The translations under genes were made by a program, and so were the position numbers. Shown here piece after piece: positions 37,905 to 47,283 of a DNA stretch of 64,000 nucleotides. A model generated the notes under the pieces. It was not told the DNA's origin. It did no database searches and saw only the letters and a list, made by a program, of their open reading frames with translations. The stretch is from Symbiodinium sp. CCMP2592 (taxonomy: Eukaryota; Sar; Dinophyceae; Suessiales; Symbiodiniaceae): contig CAJNDT010000328.1 of the NCBI GenBank assembly GCA_905221615.1, positions 1 to 64,000 on the forward strand, read 5' to 3'. Positions within the stretch are counted from its first letter, which is position 1, and every line of letters begins with the position of its first letter.

Positions 37905-38076
37905 CTCTCCTCTTGGGCGAGCTTTGGCGCTGCTTTTGAATCGACGATCTTCGGTGGTTTGGGGCGAAGCTTGACTTTGCAAATCCTGCTTCTCCCTGTA
38001 TCTTCGTGGTGCAACGCTCAGTTTGCGACAACCACGGTTCAGAGCTGAGGGCAGAAACGGGTGATGGCGCGGGGGG
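37905..38076 (-). CDS. 57-codon exon, Ser/Pro/basic
   Basis: CTAGCTCAG|CCCCCC to GAGAG|GTCTGA is open at phase 0 with one spare base: PSPVSALSSEPWLSQTERCT, GFAKSSFAPNHRRSSIQKQR. A plus-strand frame to TGA at 38078 is open but has no acceptor. Confidence 0.5.
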
Positions 38077-38100
38077 CTGAGCTAGAGGATAGTGAGGATA

Positions 38101-38209
38101 CTTGGAGGTTCAGGGGTAGTTGTAAGTGGGGTTATAAGTCCCCCAATCTGGGTTATAGGTATAGTTTCCCTACTTCTAACCCCAGTTACAAGTATCCATG
38201 AACTCCAAG
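38101..38209. mobile_element. palindromic MITE, family D copy
   Basis: CTTGGAGGTTCAGGGGTAGTTGTAAGTGGGG pairs with CCCCAGTTACAAGTATCCATGAACTCCAAG; TA at left. Confidence 0.85.
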
Positions 38210-38249
38210 CAAGCCATATCAAGGATCAGTCAAAAGCTTCGAAGGTTCC

Positions 38250-38420
38250 TCAGTCGAGCCCCGTCTGTCGTGATGTTGGAAGTGCAAACCTAACCCTCCT
38301 CGTGGCGGTCACAACGTAACTCTGAGATGTTAGTCGCGGATCTGATGGAATAGAGGCACTCACAACTAGATTGGGACTACGGGGTAGATAGTAGTATAGG
38401 TAGAAGAAGGAACCTTCGGG
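38250..38420 (-). CDS. coding island, orientation uncertain
   Basis: Minus frame PRSPNLVVSASIPSDPRLTS then TATRRVRFALPTSRQTGLD ends at 38250. Plus frame to 38319 (SKASKVPQSSPVCRDVGSAN) is equally open. Confidence 0.35.
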   Translation of the reverse strand, partial: PEGSFFYLYYYLPRSPNLVVSASIPSDPRLTSQSYVVTATRRVRFALPTSRQTGLD

Positions 38421-38720
38421 AACCCCAAATACCAATAAACTCGATGGCGCTGTAAACCCTAAACCCTAAGCCTTAAACCCTAAACCTTAAACCCTAAACC
38501 CTAAACCCTAAACCTTAAACCCTAAACTGAAGCGAGCTGCGGGCGCTGCGAATAGCAGCAGCGAGCGTGCCGAAGCGTCAGTGAGGCTGGCTCCGTAGCT
38601 GGCGCGACAGGCGCAGCGAAGGAGCCCCAGCACCGGCTCAGGTGCTGGCGCATGCGACAGGCATGCTAGCCAATCAGAACAATATGACCCTAAACCTCCA
38701 AGCTCGGAGGGCCCCATCCC

Positions 38721-38879
38721 TTAGGATTTAGGATTTAGGGTTTAGGATTTAGGATTTAGGATTTAGGATTCAGGATTTAGGATCTATGGTTTAGTTTTTA
38801 GGATTTAAGATTTAGGATTTAGGGTTTAGGATTTAGGATTTAGGATGTAGGATTTAGGGTTTAGGATTTAGGATTTAGC
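38721..38879 (+). repeat. GGATTTA variant telomere-like array
   Basis: About 20 units of TTTAGGA with a few TTTAGGG; a homogenised variant distinct from the usual repeat. Confidence 0.85.
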
Positions 38880-39130
38880 CTATGCGCCTGCCTGGGTGGG
38901 CCGGCCTGGGCCCTCCTCCCTGGCCTGGCTGTGGCAGGTCTTGGACCAGGGACTGTTGCGCCCCACCCTCCGCTTGTCCGGGCCCCCCCCGGGACAGTTG
39001 TCCCAGGGCCCTTCCGGGACAGTTGTCCCAGGGGCCCGTCCTTCCCTGCCCTGCCTGCCCTGCCCCCTGCTGCTCTGCCCTGCTGCCCTGTCCTGCCCCG
39101 CCCACTGCCCTGCTTGGCCTGATTTTGGGC
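38880..39130. repeat. GC-rich CCTGCC low-complexity tract
   Basis: CCTGCCCTG repeats and two copies of GGGACAGTTGTCCC produce open frames in all plus-strand phases; composition is repeat-like. Confidence 0.7.
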
Positions 39131-39225
39131 CACCGCCAGACCAAGCCACAAACCTTGAAAAAAACCCTAAACCCGACAAAGGTCATAGACTGGGTGGGCG
39201 GGTAGGGCGAGAGCGTTGAACCTGG

Positions 39226-39264
39226 GCGCACACCACAACACACGTCTCGCGTGGTGGTGTGCGC
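39226..39264. repeat. hairpin, GCGCACACCAC arms
   Basis: GCGCACACCAC and GTGGTGTGCGC are perfect 11-bp arms around a 17-base loop. Confidence 0.75.
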
Positions 39265-39405
39265 GGAGCATCGACACACCCTAAACCCTAAACCCTAAAC
39301 CCCAAGCTGTGAGTCCCCCCGGCACTCTGAAGCCCCAAAACGCTGCAATTCGTCTAATCCCTACACCCTAAACCCTACAGCCTATTGCCCCAACAACCCC
39401 TAATA

Positions 39406-39512
39406 ATGTAGGAACCTGATTAAGAGACCTTGGGCCTTTGTTGGGGCTCCTTATATGAATCCTACTATATCGAGCTATAGGCCCAGGGTTTCTCAATCAG
39501 GTTCCTACATTG
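39406..39512. mobile_element. palindromic MITE, family P copy
   Basis: ATGTAGGAACCTGATTAAGAGACC pairs with TTTCTCAATCAGGTTCCTACAT. Confidence 0.9.
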
Positions 39513-39612
39513 CCTCTGGGGCCCTGAAGCGTAAACTCTAAACCCTACTAACAACCCTAAAATCCTGCAGTATTCCCCGCATCGAACCCGCACCCTAATC
39601 GTAACTCCCGTG

Positions 39613-39676
39613 CTTGGAGGTTCATGGGGTACTGATCAGTAGGGTCATCAGTAATAACTACCCCCGAACCTCCAAG
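39613..39676. mobile_element. family D, internally deleted
   Basis: CTTGGAGGTTCATGGGGTACTGATCAGTAGGG and AACTACCCCCGAACCTCCAAG remain; the element is 64 bp instead of about 110. Confidence 0.75.
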
Positions 39677-39767
39677 TGGCTCAGATGAGTCTGGGGGCTA
39701 AGAGTGTTGGACTTGGTGGGGCGGGGTCTTCAAAGTTCCAGGAATGAGGAGACCCTGAACCCTGAAT

Positions 39768-39898
39768 TCAAAGGGGAAAAGGAGGGACCCTTAATGGGGA
39801 CCCCTACCCTATAATGGGTACATCATGGGTATATAATGGCTATATTAAGGGGTATATACCTAAGGGTCCTTATTAAGGGTCTCTCCTTGTACCCTTGG
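39768..39898. mobile_element. palindromic MITE, family M copy
   Basis: CAAAGGGGAAAAGGAGGGACCCTTAATGGGG pairs with GGTCCTTATTAAGGGTCTCTCCTTGTACCCTTGG. Confidence 0.8.
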
Positions 39899-40009
39899 AT
39901 GAATGCCAAACCCTCAACCCCTGAACCCGAAACCCTGGGCGCATGAGCTTTGGCCTTGCACTTTGGGTTCGAGGGATTGACATTCAGGGTCCCCTATCGG
40001 GTAGTAAAG

Positions 40010-40180
40010 GGGCCTAAACAATTAGAATCGTTTTCCTTTAAGGGGTCTTTTAAATGGGTCTATAGTAGGGTTCTATGTTACGCGCCTTAGTAATTAGAGT
40101 AGGGTTGGGGGTATGTTGTACTATAGTTACAATACGGAACCTCCAAGATAGTATTGGTAATTCTTTCAGCCCCTATATCC
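40010..40180. mobile_element. family H element with extra module
   Basis: GTAAAGGGGCCTAAACAATTAGAAT ... GTATTGGTAATTCTTTCAGCCCCTATAT, with a TTTAAGGGGTCTTTTAAATGGGTCTATAGT module inserted in the left half. Confidence 0.6.
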
Positions 40181-40213
40181 TGGTGCGCAGGGGTTTAGGG
40201 TCGAGGGTGTTAC

Positions 40214-40316
40214 CTTAGAAGCTGCCCCCACCCTGTAATAGTTGTATAATAGGAATATAATACGGCCCTAATATAATCCTTATAGTCACTAGTACAGGGT
40301 GGGGGCCCCTTCTAAG
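40214..40316. mobile_element. palindromic MITE, family F copy
   Basis: CTTAGAAGCTGCCCCCACCCTGTAATAG pairs with AGTACAGGGTGGGGGCCCCTTCTAAG. The most complete family F copy. Confidence 0.9.
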
Positions 40317-40433
40317 TCTTACCCGAGTGTCCGTCTACACTCCTGGAGAGGAAGAGGGTTTTAGGGATTCGGGGTTTAGGGTTTAGGGTTTAGGGGTTTA
40401 GGGTTGCCCTTCCGGCCCAGACCCCCTTTGCAG

Positions 40434-40796
40434 CGGATGTATGCAGGAACTGTGCCTGCAACTCCAAAACGGCTTTCATTCAAGCATGCAGATTTCTGCT
40501 AAGCTCACAGGGGCAGCTTCAGGTGAGCTGGGGTTTGATTCAATACAGCTGCTTGCAGAAATCATATGTTCATCTCAACTTTGGGTCGTAAACCTTAAAC
40601 TATACCACCCTTAGCACCATAATAAAAAATCATGTTTGTGATGTTCTCCATAAAAACAACCCTAAGGAGGCTATAGTAAAACCCTTGACCCCAATACACC
40701 CTCAACTCACCCGAACTGCTCCCAGGCTTGCAGAGGAGAGGAGATTGTTCCGGCACCTTGGGCTCTGAAAAGTCCTTGCATTGCTTCTGGAGTTAA
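40434..40796 (+). CDS. two-exon terminal gene model, Cys-rich
   Basis: Exon 40434-40522 follows GACCCCCTTTGCAG and ends CTTCAG|GTGAGC; exon 40734-40796 follows TCCCAGGCTTGCAG and ends in TAA. Both borders are near consensus and phase 0. Peptide: DVCRNCACNSKTAFIQACRF, LLSSQGQLQ, then RRGDCSGTLGSEKSLHCFWS. Six Cys suggest a disulphide or metal-binding domain. The 211-nt intron lacks telomere-like repeats. Family unknown. Confidence 0.6.
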
Positions 40797-40948
40797 CTAA
40801 AGGGGATATGTGAAGGGTTGCTGCAAGGAATACGAGAATTACCATAATGAATCTTAACTAGAAGGGTTGCTGTAAGGGTTACCATGGGGATTAGTCCTTG
40901 CAGTCCTTTGCTCCTCATGGCTTCGGAACACGGGGCTCCCTTTCATAG

Positions 40949-41075
40949 GGCCCCAGAAAAGCACATAAGCAAAAATTAGGATAGGGATATCCCATATAAA
41001 CCCCCTTAGAATGAAGCCCATTAAGGTAGGGATATCCCTATGAAATGCTTATGCTTATGTGCTTTTTGGGGTCCC
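40949..41075. mobile_element. palindromic MITE, family L copy
   Basis: GGGCCCCAGAAAAGCACATAAGCAAAAATTAGG pairs with AATGCTTATGCTTATGTGCTTTTTGGGGTCCC. Confidence 0.85.
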
Positions 41076-41166
41076 TTTTAGGGCATAGGGCTCGGGCTCT
41101 GGTGTCAGAAGTTCCAGTGTTCGGGGTTTTTGGGTTTATATACGCTTCAGGCTTTTGCGTACTTTA

Positions 41167-41370
41167 GGGGCCTGAATAAGTACTCATACTACGGCGGATG
41201 GACAAAATCCTGCATGACCCTAAGGACTCTAAACTATGGGAACTATGGTATAGTCCTTACAATGGGTAATGCAGGATTTTGTCCATCAACAGTATTTTGG
41301 GTCTTCCTTATTATAATTATAGTAGAATGGGCCCCAATACCCTATTCTAAGTATTAAGGCCCCAACATTA
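41167..41370. mobile_element. nested pair: family A inside family H
   Basis: Family H left part GGGGCCTGAATAAGTACTCATACTA stops at 41191; a TA-flanked family A palindrome (41192-41292) follows; family H resumes with TTTTGGGTCTTCCTTATTATAATTATAGTAGAATGGGCCCC and ends AAGTATTAAGGCCCC. Confidence 0.85.
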
Positions 41371-41371
41371 G

Positions 41372-41605
41372 CTGGCTGCTAGCTATCTGCAGCGCTAGAT
41401 ATCTACGTGGAGCGTTACCTTGCAAAGCATGCAGAAGCTTCAACACGCTTCGACTATGAGGGACATCACCGTGATGCACCCAGACTATCGCAAGCCTATC
41501 ACATCTGACCTTCAACACTACGATAGCCCAAAGCCCGAACGCAAAAGCCGCAAACGGTCTTGAAGCACTCAAAGCCCTGCAACACCCATCCGCCATGTAA
41601 ACCTG
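41372..41605 (-). CDS. coding island, unrecognised
   Basis: Minus frame DGCCRALSASRPFAAFAFGL, IVVLKVRCDRLAIVWVHHGD, NAPRRYLALQIASSQLM. It begins next to the family H end and no splice sites were fixed. Confidence 0.4.
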
Positions 41606-41644
41606 TGTCTGTCCCAAAAACAACAATCATTCCCAAGACCTACA

Positions 41645-41735
41645 AAATCCTAAACCCTAAACCCAAAACCCTAAACCCTAAACCCAAAACCCTAAACCCT
41701 AAACCCAAAACCCTAAACCCTAAACCCTAAACCCA
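41645..41735. repeat. CCCTAAACCCAAAA higher-order repeat
   Basis: CCCTAAACCCTAAACCCAAAA, a 21-bp unit, is repeated about four times. Confidence 0.8.
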
Positions 41736-41849
41736 AATCCCGACTCCCAGGACCCAAGGAATTCTCGACCGGGGCATACAAGATTCGTGCAAACGCGTTC
41801 AGCGTGACCTCACTGGCAAGCAACCTACGGCTTCTGGCTTCGGGATTTA

Positions 41850-41971
41850 CCCAGACCCCCCGAAAGGATCTTCAAAGTAGATCCCCTAATTTGGAGCCCT
41901 ATACTACTAAGGGTAGTTTATCGGAACCCCCATTATGGGGTCTACTTTTTGGATCTTCCAGGGGGTCTGGG
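41850..41971. mobile_element. palindromic MITE, family Q (single copy)
   Basis: CCCAGACCCCCCGAAAGGATCTTCAAAGTAGATCCCC pairs with GGGGTCTACTTTTTGGATCTTCCAGGGGGTCTGGG; TA on both sides. Confidence 0.85.
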
Positions 41972-42049
41972 TACCTTCTCCCCGCAAACCTCAACCTTGA
42001 ACCCTAGACTGTGAGGCTATGCCTCCCCTGTGGCCCTACAAACATACTG

Positions 42050-42172
42050 TAGACGCCCAAAAGTTGGAAACCCCATAGCCTCAATCCTTAAGAGTAATCT
42101 TAAGTAATATATAAGGGAATCCCAGCAATATTTGGCCTTAATCCGGTTTCCAACTTTATTGGGTTTACTGTA
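42050..42172. mobile_element. palindromic MITE, family J copy
   Basis: GTAGACGCCCAAAAGTTGGAAACC pairs with GGTTTCCAACTTTATTGGGTTTACTGTA; related to family I by the AAGTTGGAA arm. Confidence 0.8.
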
Positions 42173-42180
42173 GTAGGATA

Positions 42181-42288
42181 ATGTAGGAACGTTATTCAGA
42201 AACCTTGGGCCTTTATTAGGATTCCCTACTTGAATCTTACTATTTTGGGTGGTTTTAGGCCCCGGGTTTCTAAATCAAGTCCCTACAT
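42181..42288. mobile_element. palindromic MITE, family P copy
   Basis: ATGTAGGAACGTTATTCAGAAACC pairs with GGTTTCTAAATCAAGTCCCTACAT. Only 8 bp from the family J element. Confidence 0.85.
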
Positions 42289-42299
42289 TATACAACATA

Positions 42300-42600
42300 G
42301 TGGCTTAGGACGCCCCTAAAAGAATGAAACAAAACCTAAACAACCAAAAAAACTGGCTGTGACCCCTGAGGGCAGTTTACCGAACTTGGACCCCTAGCAA
42401 AAACCATAACTTTAGCTGTTTCTTAGGGATTATAAGAACACAAGAAAAACAATATTTCTAAGTTCCTCTAAGGGCAGTTTGAGCCAAAGCTGGGTGCAGG
42501 GTCTTCTTACTAGCCCAATAAGCCACAGAAATACAAGTTTAAAAGTTCCGATTCATAATAAACTACAAGAACCCAACAAGTTCAAAGGTTAGGTCGTGGG
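42300..42600. other. AT-rich spacer
   Basis: No convincing coding frame; a weak direct repeat GAGGGCAGTTT / AAGGGCAGTTT at 42368 and 42469. Confidence 0.4.
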
Positions 42601-42622
42601 GATCTAAGTTTTGGGTTTAGGG

Positions 42623-42763
42623 ATGCGTTTACCTGCGGTCCCCCACGACTGCCGTTGTGGAGGCTTGACATTGCACTTATATATGCGCATTATATCAATT
42701 GCAATTGCAACCCTGAGAAGAGGCGAATTTGTGGCTTGGAGGGCTGCAGGATGCACGAGTTGA
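42623..42763 (+). CDS. small ORF, 46 codons
   Basis: ATG at 42623 to TGA at 42761-42763: RLPAVPHDCRCGGLTLHLYM then RRGEFVAWRAAGCTS. A CRC pair and a hydrophobic middle are visible. Confidence 0.4.
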   Translation: MRLPAVPHDCRCGGLTLHLYMRIISIAIATLRRGEFVAWRAAGCTS

Positions 42764-42770
42764 GCTTCAA

Positions 42771-42870
42771 AACCCTAAACCCTAAACCCTAAACCCTAAA
42801 CCCTAAACCCTAAACCCTAAACCCTAAACCCTAAACCCTAAACCCTAAACCCTAAACCCTAAACCCTAAA
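42771..42870 (-). repeat. near-perfect telomere-type array (CCCTAAA)14
   Basis: Fourteen uninterrupted CCCTAAA units, unlike the degenerate tracts elsewhere. Confidence 0.95.
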
Positions 42871-42925
42871 TGTTAAGACTTTGCAGTTGTAGGAGCCTTT
42901 CGGGTTAATGGGGTGACCACTTTCT

Positions 42926-43015
42926 TACCTTTGGTTAGCAGGGCATGGAAGAATGGTAGTAATAGCAGCTATAATTGTACCCCATTCCTCCCTTCCCTAC
43001 TAACCAAAGGTAAAG
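42926..43015. mobile_element. palindromic MITE, family O copy
   Basis: TTACCTTTGGTTAGCAGGGCATGGAAGAATGG pairs with CCATTCCTCCCTTCCCTACTAACCAAAGGTAAA. A second copy of the right end (CCCTACTAACCAAAGGTAA) recurs at 43090. Confidence 0.8.
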
Positions 43016-43320
43016 ATCCCTCTAAAGGAACCCTAAACCCCTATAGGTCCCTTTACAGGAACCCTATACATCCCTTTAAAGGAGCCCCATTCCCTACTAA
43101 CCAAAGGTAAGCAAACCGCCACATTATACTATAACTATAATAAGGAACACCCAAAATAGTATAGGTAATTATTGAAGCCCCTATAGTAGGCCCCCCCAAA
43201 CCGCCTGCTTTGTGGAACCCTATAGATCCCTTTAAAGGAACCCCAGGAACCCTATAGATCCCTTTAAAGGAACCCTATAGATCCCTTTGAAGGAACCCTA
43301 TAGATCCCTCTAAAGCTTTG
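43016..43320. repeat. TATAGATCCCTTTAAAGGAACCC module cluster
   Basis: At least six copies of a 20-24-bp self-complementary module, with a family H remnant (43128-43196) in the middle. Confidence 0.8.
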
Positions 43321-43394
43321 TGATTAGGGGTTTTAGGGTTTCGAGTCTGTCGGAGGTCAAGGTGGAGGAGATCTAGGGCTCAGATGGCTTAGAT

Positions 43395-43540
43395 TTACGG
43401 TTTAGGGTTTAGGGTTTTAGGGTTTTAGGGTTTAGGGTTTAGGGTTTTAGGGTTTTAGGGTTTTAGGGTTTTAGGGTTTTAGGGTTTAGGGTTTTAGGTT
43501 AGGGTTTAGGGTTTTAGGCTTTAGGGTTTAGGGTTTTAGT
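43395..43540 (+). repeat. TTTTAGGG/TTTAGGG array
   Basis: About 18 units alternating TTTAGGG and TTTTAGGG. Confidence 0.9.
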
Positions 43541-43596
43541 TTTGATGGATTTACGACATTAGGGCTCACTGAGGGCCTTAAACCGCTCCATTCAAG

Positions 43597-44025
43597 CTTT
43601 GCAAATATTTGGGGGAATATTCCTGGGCGCTACAAGGCATTCAGGAGATTGGCTCGGCAAGCTTCGAATTCCGGACGTTGGGGGCTCCGGGATTCCAGTG
43701 TCAAGATGTCATGCTGCATCTGGCGTCGTCCGCCGTTCCTGGGGCGGAAAAAAGCCCATTCTTGAATGTATTCCTGGCTCTTTGGCCCGTCTTCTTGCTC
43801 GATAACTATTCTGGGGAACCCGGAACCAGAAGGAGAACTGTTGTAATGCGTTTAAATTATCATGGTCATGAAGCCATTTTCTTCCTGCAGATCCGGACTA
43901 AGGTAACTTAATCTAAGCTCGTTAACAGGAACCTAGTAAGGTCCCTACATTCAATTGAGCTTGGGATCGTTCCGTGTCCGGTCTTCCGGAACATGATGTC
44001 GCACCATGGGACTAGACTAGCCTGA
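43597..44025 (+). CDS. two-exon terminal gene model
   Basis: Exon A about 43597-43902 encodes LGEYSWALQGIQEIGSASFE, FQCQDVMLHLASSAVPGAEK, FLALWPVFLLDNYSGEPGTR and ends ACTAAG|GTAACT at phase 0. After a 57-nt intron ending CAATTGAG, exon B 43960-44025 encodes LGIVPCPVFRNMMSHHGTRL and TGA. The exon A acceptor is probably TTCAAG at 43596. A hydrophobic LALWPVFLL may be buried or membrane-bound. Unrecognised family; one of the cleaner models. Confidence 0.6.
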
Positions 44026-44095
44026 AGAAGTTTCAATGTTGCTAACTCGAGTGCTCGGAGCAAGTTCTAGCATTTAGTAGTCTACTGACATAGTC

Positions 44096-44170
44096 CTAGT
44101 TGCTGAGCTCCTAAGCCCCAAAAAGTGCACACTTTCAGTAATATTATCCCCAAAAGGTGTATCCACTCGC
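44096..44170. mobile_element. MITE, family K copy, shortened
   Basis: CCTAGTTGCTGAGCTCCTAAGCCCC and AAAAGGTGTATCCACTC; the terminal TACTAAG is missing because the element runs into the exon at 44168. Confidence 0.65.
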
Positions 44171-44606
44171 GGGGGCGAAGAGCCTGGGAAGCGCTCTGGA
44201 TTCGAGCACAACTTCTGGGAATAAAAACGAGACGCAGGCTTCTATGGAGGCGTCGAAGGGGCGTGAGCTTAGGGTATGGGGTGCTATAAGATCTTACGCG
44301 CATTTACGAGGGTTTGGGGTTTCAGAGGATTTGTACGCGGGTCGTTCAGTGGCTTTGGGATCCAGCCTCAGTCTGAACTCGTAAACGAAGTTGCTCAGAG
44401 GGATTGGCGTCCGATAACAGACAGACTTGAGGCGACTTCGGGGAGGTTTGTCTCGCAACTGTTTCAGGGAACCCGAAATAATAACGCGAGTAATTCTTTC
44501 GGCCCCTACATTGAACCCAGAGGCAACCCCCAGACCGCAAATGTACGGTTTATGACTCAGAAAACCCACAAGCCTCTAAGTGATTTAGGATCCCTCCACA
44601 GAAGGT

Positions 44607-44647
<41 letters not shown>

Positions 44648-44883
44648 CGGTCGTCCAGTAAGGGCTTTGGGATTCTAAAGCCCTACAAAACCGTGGAGCT
44701 ACCTTGCAAACCCCTCTGAAAGCCTTGCACAATCTTAGAAAATCTCTCGTCAGGTCGAACGAAGACTGGATGTGTTCTGGAAATCGGCTTGAAGCTCTGG
44801 CTAAAGTTTGGACGCCAAGTTTGCAACCCTCACCCCTAAACATTGCACGAAAGGATTTGGCTATGGGGATCAAATGCTTCTGA
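44168..44883 (+). CDS. three-exon gene model
   Basis: Exon 1 about 44178-44273 (SLGSALDSSTTSGNKNETQA, ends CTTAGG|GTATGG), exon 2 44366-44468 (GGATCCAG|CCTCAG; SELVNEVAQRDWRPITDRLE, then GRFVSQLFQ) and exon 3 44681-44883 (TTCTAAAG|CCCTAC; NEDWMCSGNRLEALAKVWTP, ending TGA). Joins 1-2 are phase 0. Joining 2-3 in phase needs a GA donor (CAGG|GAACCC), a class reported in dinoflagellates. Exon 2 alternatively reads on to the poly-G tract. Family unknown. Confidence 0.5.
44607..44647 (+). repeat. poly-G tract, about 41 G
   Basis: An almost pure G run, extreme for this window, inside the putative last intron of the 44168-44883 model. Confidence 0.95.
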
Positions 44884-44984
44884 TTACGGCTTGGGGATCC
44901 CCTATTTTCAATTGAGAATGAGGCGACCCCTTTTCTTCGTATTCAGTTCCAATCAGGAAGCCTAACAAGATTGTGAAGGGGTAT

Positions 44985-45100
44985 CATTGAGGGACCTAAT
45001 ATGGATTTTGGGAAATATTGCACTACGATTACAATAAGTAACCCTCAAAACAGCATCACTACGATTACAATAAGTAACCCTCAAACCAGTATTGGCAGTG
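44985..45100. mobile_element. family H remnant with tandem duplication
   Basis: CACTACGATTACAATAAGTAACCCTCAAA is repeated at 45020 and 45057. Confidence 0.55.
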
Positions 45101-45133
45101 ATTTAGGACCGTGTATCAGCGTCATTTCTAGGG

Positions 45134-45370
45134 GTTCGGGCTTGGTGAGTCCGCTTTGCCCCCTGCGCAGAAGCCCGCGAAGTGTGGCCATCCACACACC
45201 CCCAATGCTCTTCAATAGAGCAATAAATGTGGGCAAGGGCTTGGAAATGCTGTGTTATTCTGAGGAACTTCTTTTGCTATCTAACAGTCATGCAGGCGCT
45301 CTCGCGAGCTTCTTATCCCTCAGATTTCTCGACTCTGCGCAAACTGGGGTGTTGATCTTGGCTCACTTCT
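45134..45370 (+). CDS. possible exon, about 79 codons
   Basis: From CATTTCTAG the frame reads LVSPLCPLRRSPRSVAIHTP, NVGKGLEMLCYSEELLLLSN, AGALASFLSLRFLDSAQTG to a donor CTTCTG|GTCAGT. It is open beyond into microsatellite, so the end is defined only by the donor. Confidence 0.45.
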
Positions 45371-45394
45371 GGTCAGTACTTCGTCACAACCTTA

Positions 45395-45603
45395 CCATAC
45401 ATGTGTATGTATACGTACATGTCCATGTCTATGTCTATGTGCTCATGTCAGTATATGTCAGGTATATGTATATCTATGTGCATATGTATATGTATACAGA
45501 TGTGTACAGGTATATGTCTATGTGTTCATGTATGTGTATGTGGGGTATATGTATATGCATATACATACACGCACATACATCCATTCTGCGTGTGTGTATA
45601 TAT

Positions 45604-45651
<48 letters not shown>

Positions 45652-45660
45652 GTGATATAT
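45395..45660. repeat. TATG/TGTA then (TA)n microsatellite
   Basis: Compound ATGT/ATAC repeats ending in a pure TA run at 45610-45650. Confidence 0.9.
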
Positions 45661-45894
45661 GTGCATACACACGGACACCATCCGTATGTCTGCACCCCTC
45701 AACCGTGAGCCCCCAGAAAATGCTACCGGCACTACACGAAGAGCATCAAGAGTTGTAGAACCCTTATAGTACCCTTTAAACACTAAACCCTCACCCCTAA
45801 ACCCCTTAACTCCTAAACCCTAAACCCTAAACCGCAAACCCCTAAACCCTGAATCGCTAGACCCTTAATTAAACCCTATAAAAGGCCCCCTACA

Positions 45895-46006
45895 CTACGC
45901 CAGGGTCGCCAGCACTTCCTCGGGGGTGCCGGGTCTCAGCAGGCCTCTGCCGTCCCAAGGCAGGACCGAGCCGCCCACTAGGGGCTCCAGCCTCTCCATG
46001 AAGATT
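45895..46006 (-). CDS. C-terminal exon, about 36 residues
   Basis: Minus frame IFMERLEPLVGGSVLPWDGR then LRPGTPEEVLATLA ends TAG at 45895-45897. Composition is clearly protein-like; no acceptor AG immediately upstream, so the left border is unsure. Confidence 0.45.
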
Positions 46007-46009
46007 GTT

Positions 46010-46500
46010 TGGGGTTTAGTGGTTTGGGGGTTTGGGCTTTGGGGTTTAGGGGTTTGGGGGTTTGGGGTTTAGGGGTCAGTGGCTTGGGAGTTTGGGGTTC
46101 AGGGTTTAGTATTTGGGGGTTGGGGTTTAGAGTCTAGGGGTTTAGGGGTTTAGGGTTTAAGGGTTGAGGGTTGAGGGTTTAGCATCTTATGAAGGGCTTA
46201 GGATCTTAGCATTTGAGATTTTAGGGCTTAGGATCACAAGGGCGTTCAATAGGAGCTTCACGGGATTTCGGATCTTAAGGGATTCGGATCTTGAGGGCTT
46301 TAGGACTTTAGGATTGTAAGGGTTTAGGGTTTAGGCTTTAGGCTTTAGGATTTAGGATTTAGGGCTTAGGATTTAGGATTTAGGGCTTTAGGATTTAGGG
46401 CTTAAGGTTTAGGATTTAGGATTTAGGGTTTAGGATTTAGGATTAGGGCTTAGGATCTTAAGGGCTTCAAGATCTTTAGGGTTTAGGGTTTTAGGATTTT
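46010..46500 (+). repeat. TTTAGGG/TTTAGGA/TTTGGGG tract
   Basis: Long degenerate tract with sub-blocks of GGGTTTGG and GGATTTAGG. Confidence 0.75.
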
Positions 46501-46520
46501 GGGACTGTAAGGGCTTAGGA

Positions 46521-46600
46521 TATGGGTGGTTGTCAAAATTATGGCCCCTTTTGGGGTACCCTAAATATAGGTGCCGTATTATAGTAAGGACCCCAGCAGG
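46521..46600. mobile_element. family E, right end missing
   Basis: TATGGGTGGTTGTCAAAATTATGGCCCC through AAGGACCCCAGCAGGGACCC; no CAACCACCC end. Confidence 0.7.
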
Positions 46601-46706
46601 GACCCTATTAGGGTTTGGGGTGAGGGTTTGTTGTTTACGGACGAGAGTTTGAATAGGGGAATAAGTGGGTTTCTCTCTAGGACGTACTGCAGCGACATGG
46701 AAAGGT

Positions 46707-46795
46707 AATGCAAGGGCCTTAAGAATTAGAATAGGGTTCTGCAGCTTCCTTATTATAAGAATAGTACAATATACGCATTCTAATTGTTAAGGCCC
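46707..46795. mobile_element. palindromic MITE, family H copy
   Basis: GCAAGGGCCTTAAGAATTAGAATAGGG pairs with ATTCTAATTGTTAAGGCCCCTGC. Confidence 0.8.
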
Positions 46796-46868
46796 CTGCA
46801 ATACTCATGTAAAGGTCCTTTAAGAGAGGCCTCGATGTGTTTTGCGCCAAGGGGTCCCGGGCTTCTGT

Positions 46869-46965
46869 AGAGTAAAACCCTGGACCCTAAACCCTAAACC
46901 TTAGACCCTAAACCCTAAACCTTAGACCCTAAACCCTAAACCTTAGACCCTAAACCCTAAACCAT
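46869..46965. repeat. CCTTAGACCCTAAACCCTAAA 21-bp array
   Basis: Four tandem copies. Confidence 0.9.
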
Positions 46966-47198
46966 AAGGACCAAGACGCTTCTTTAAGCTTTCGCTTACG
47001 GTTCGAACACGAACACGACTCATTGAAACCCTGCTAAAACACGCCCAGAACCCAGAACCCTAGACCTTGTCGGCCCTAAACCCTTTTAGAGGCCTTAGCA
47101 GGCCCGTCAATGCAACCCTCCCTCAAAAAAATCCCTACACCCTATGTTCAAGCGAACCCCACACCCCGAGTAAAAGGAACCCTACACCCTTATACTTA

Positions 47199-47283
47199 CC
47201 GTTGGTTAGTAGGGAATGGAAGAATGGATATAATAGTAGTTATAATCGTACCCCATCTTCCATTCCCTACAAATCAAAAGTAG
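47199..47283. mobile_element. palindromic MITE, family O copy
   Basis: ACTTACCGTTGGTTAGTAGGGAATGGAAGAATGG pairs with CCATCTTCCATTCCCTACAAATCAAAAGTA. Confidence 0.85.

Noticed and set aside
38861-39279. Overlapping ORFs of about 100 codons in all phases
   Set aside because: GC-rich CCTGCC repeat lacks stop codons in every frame; composition is not protein-like. A small minus-strand exon near 39222-39280 cannot be excluded.
45001-45783. ORFs rich in Tyr/Ile/His
   Set aside because: The part after about 45395 is TA and TATG microsatellite. Only 45134-45370 was kept.
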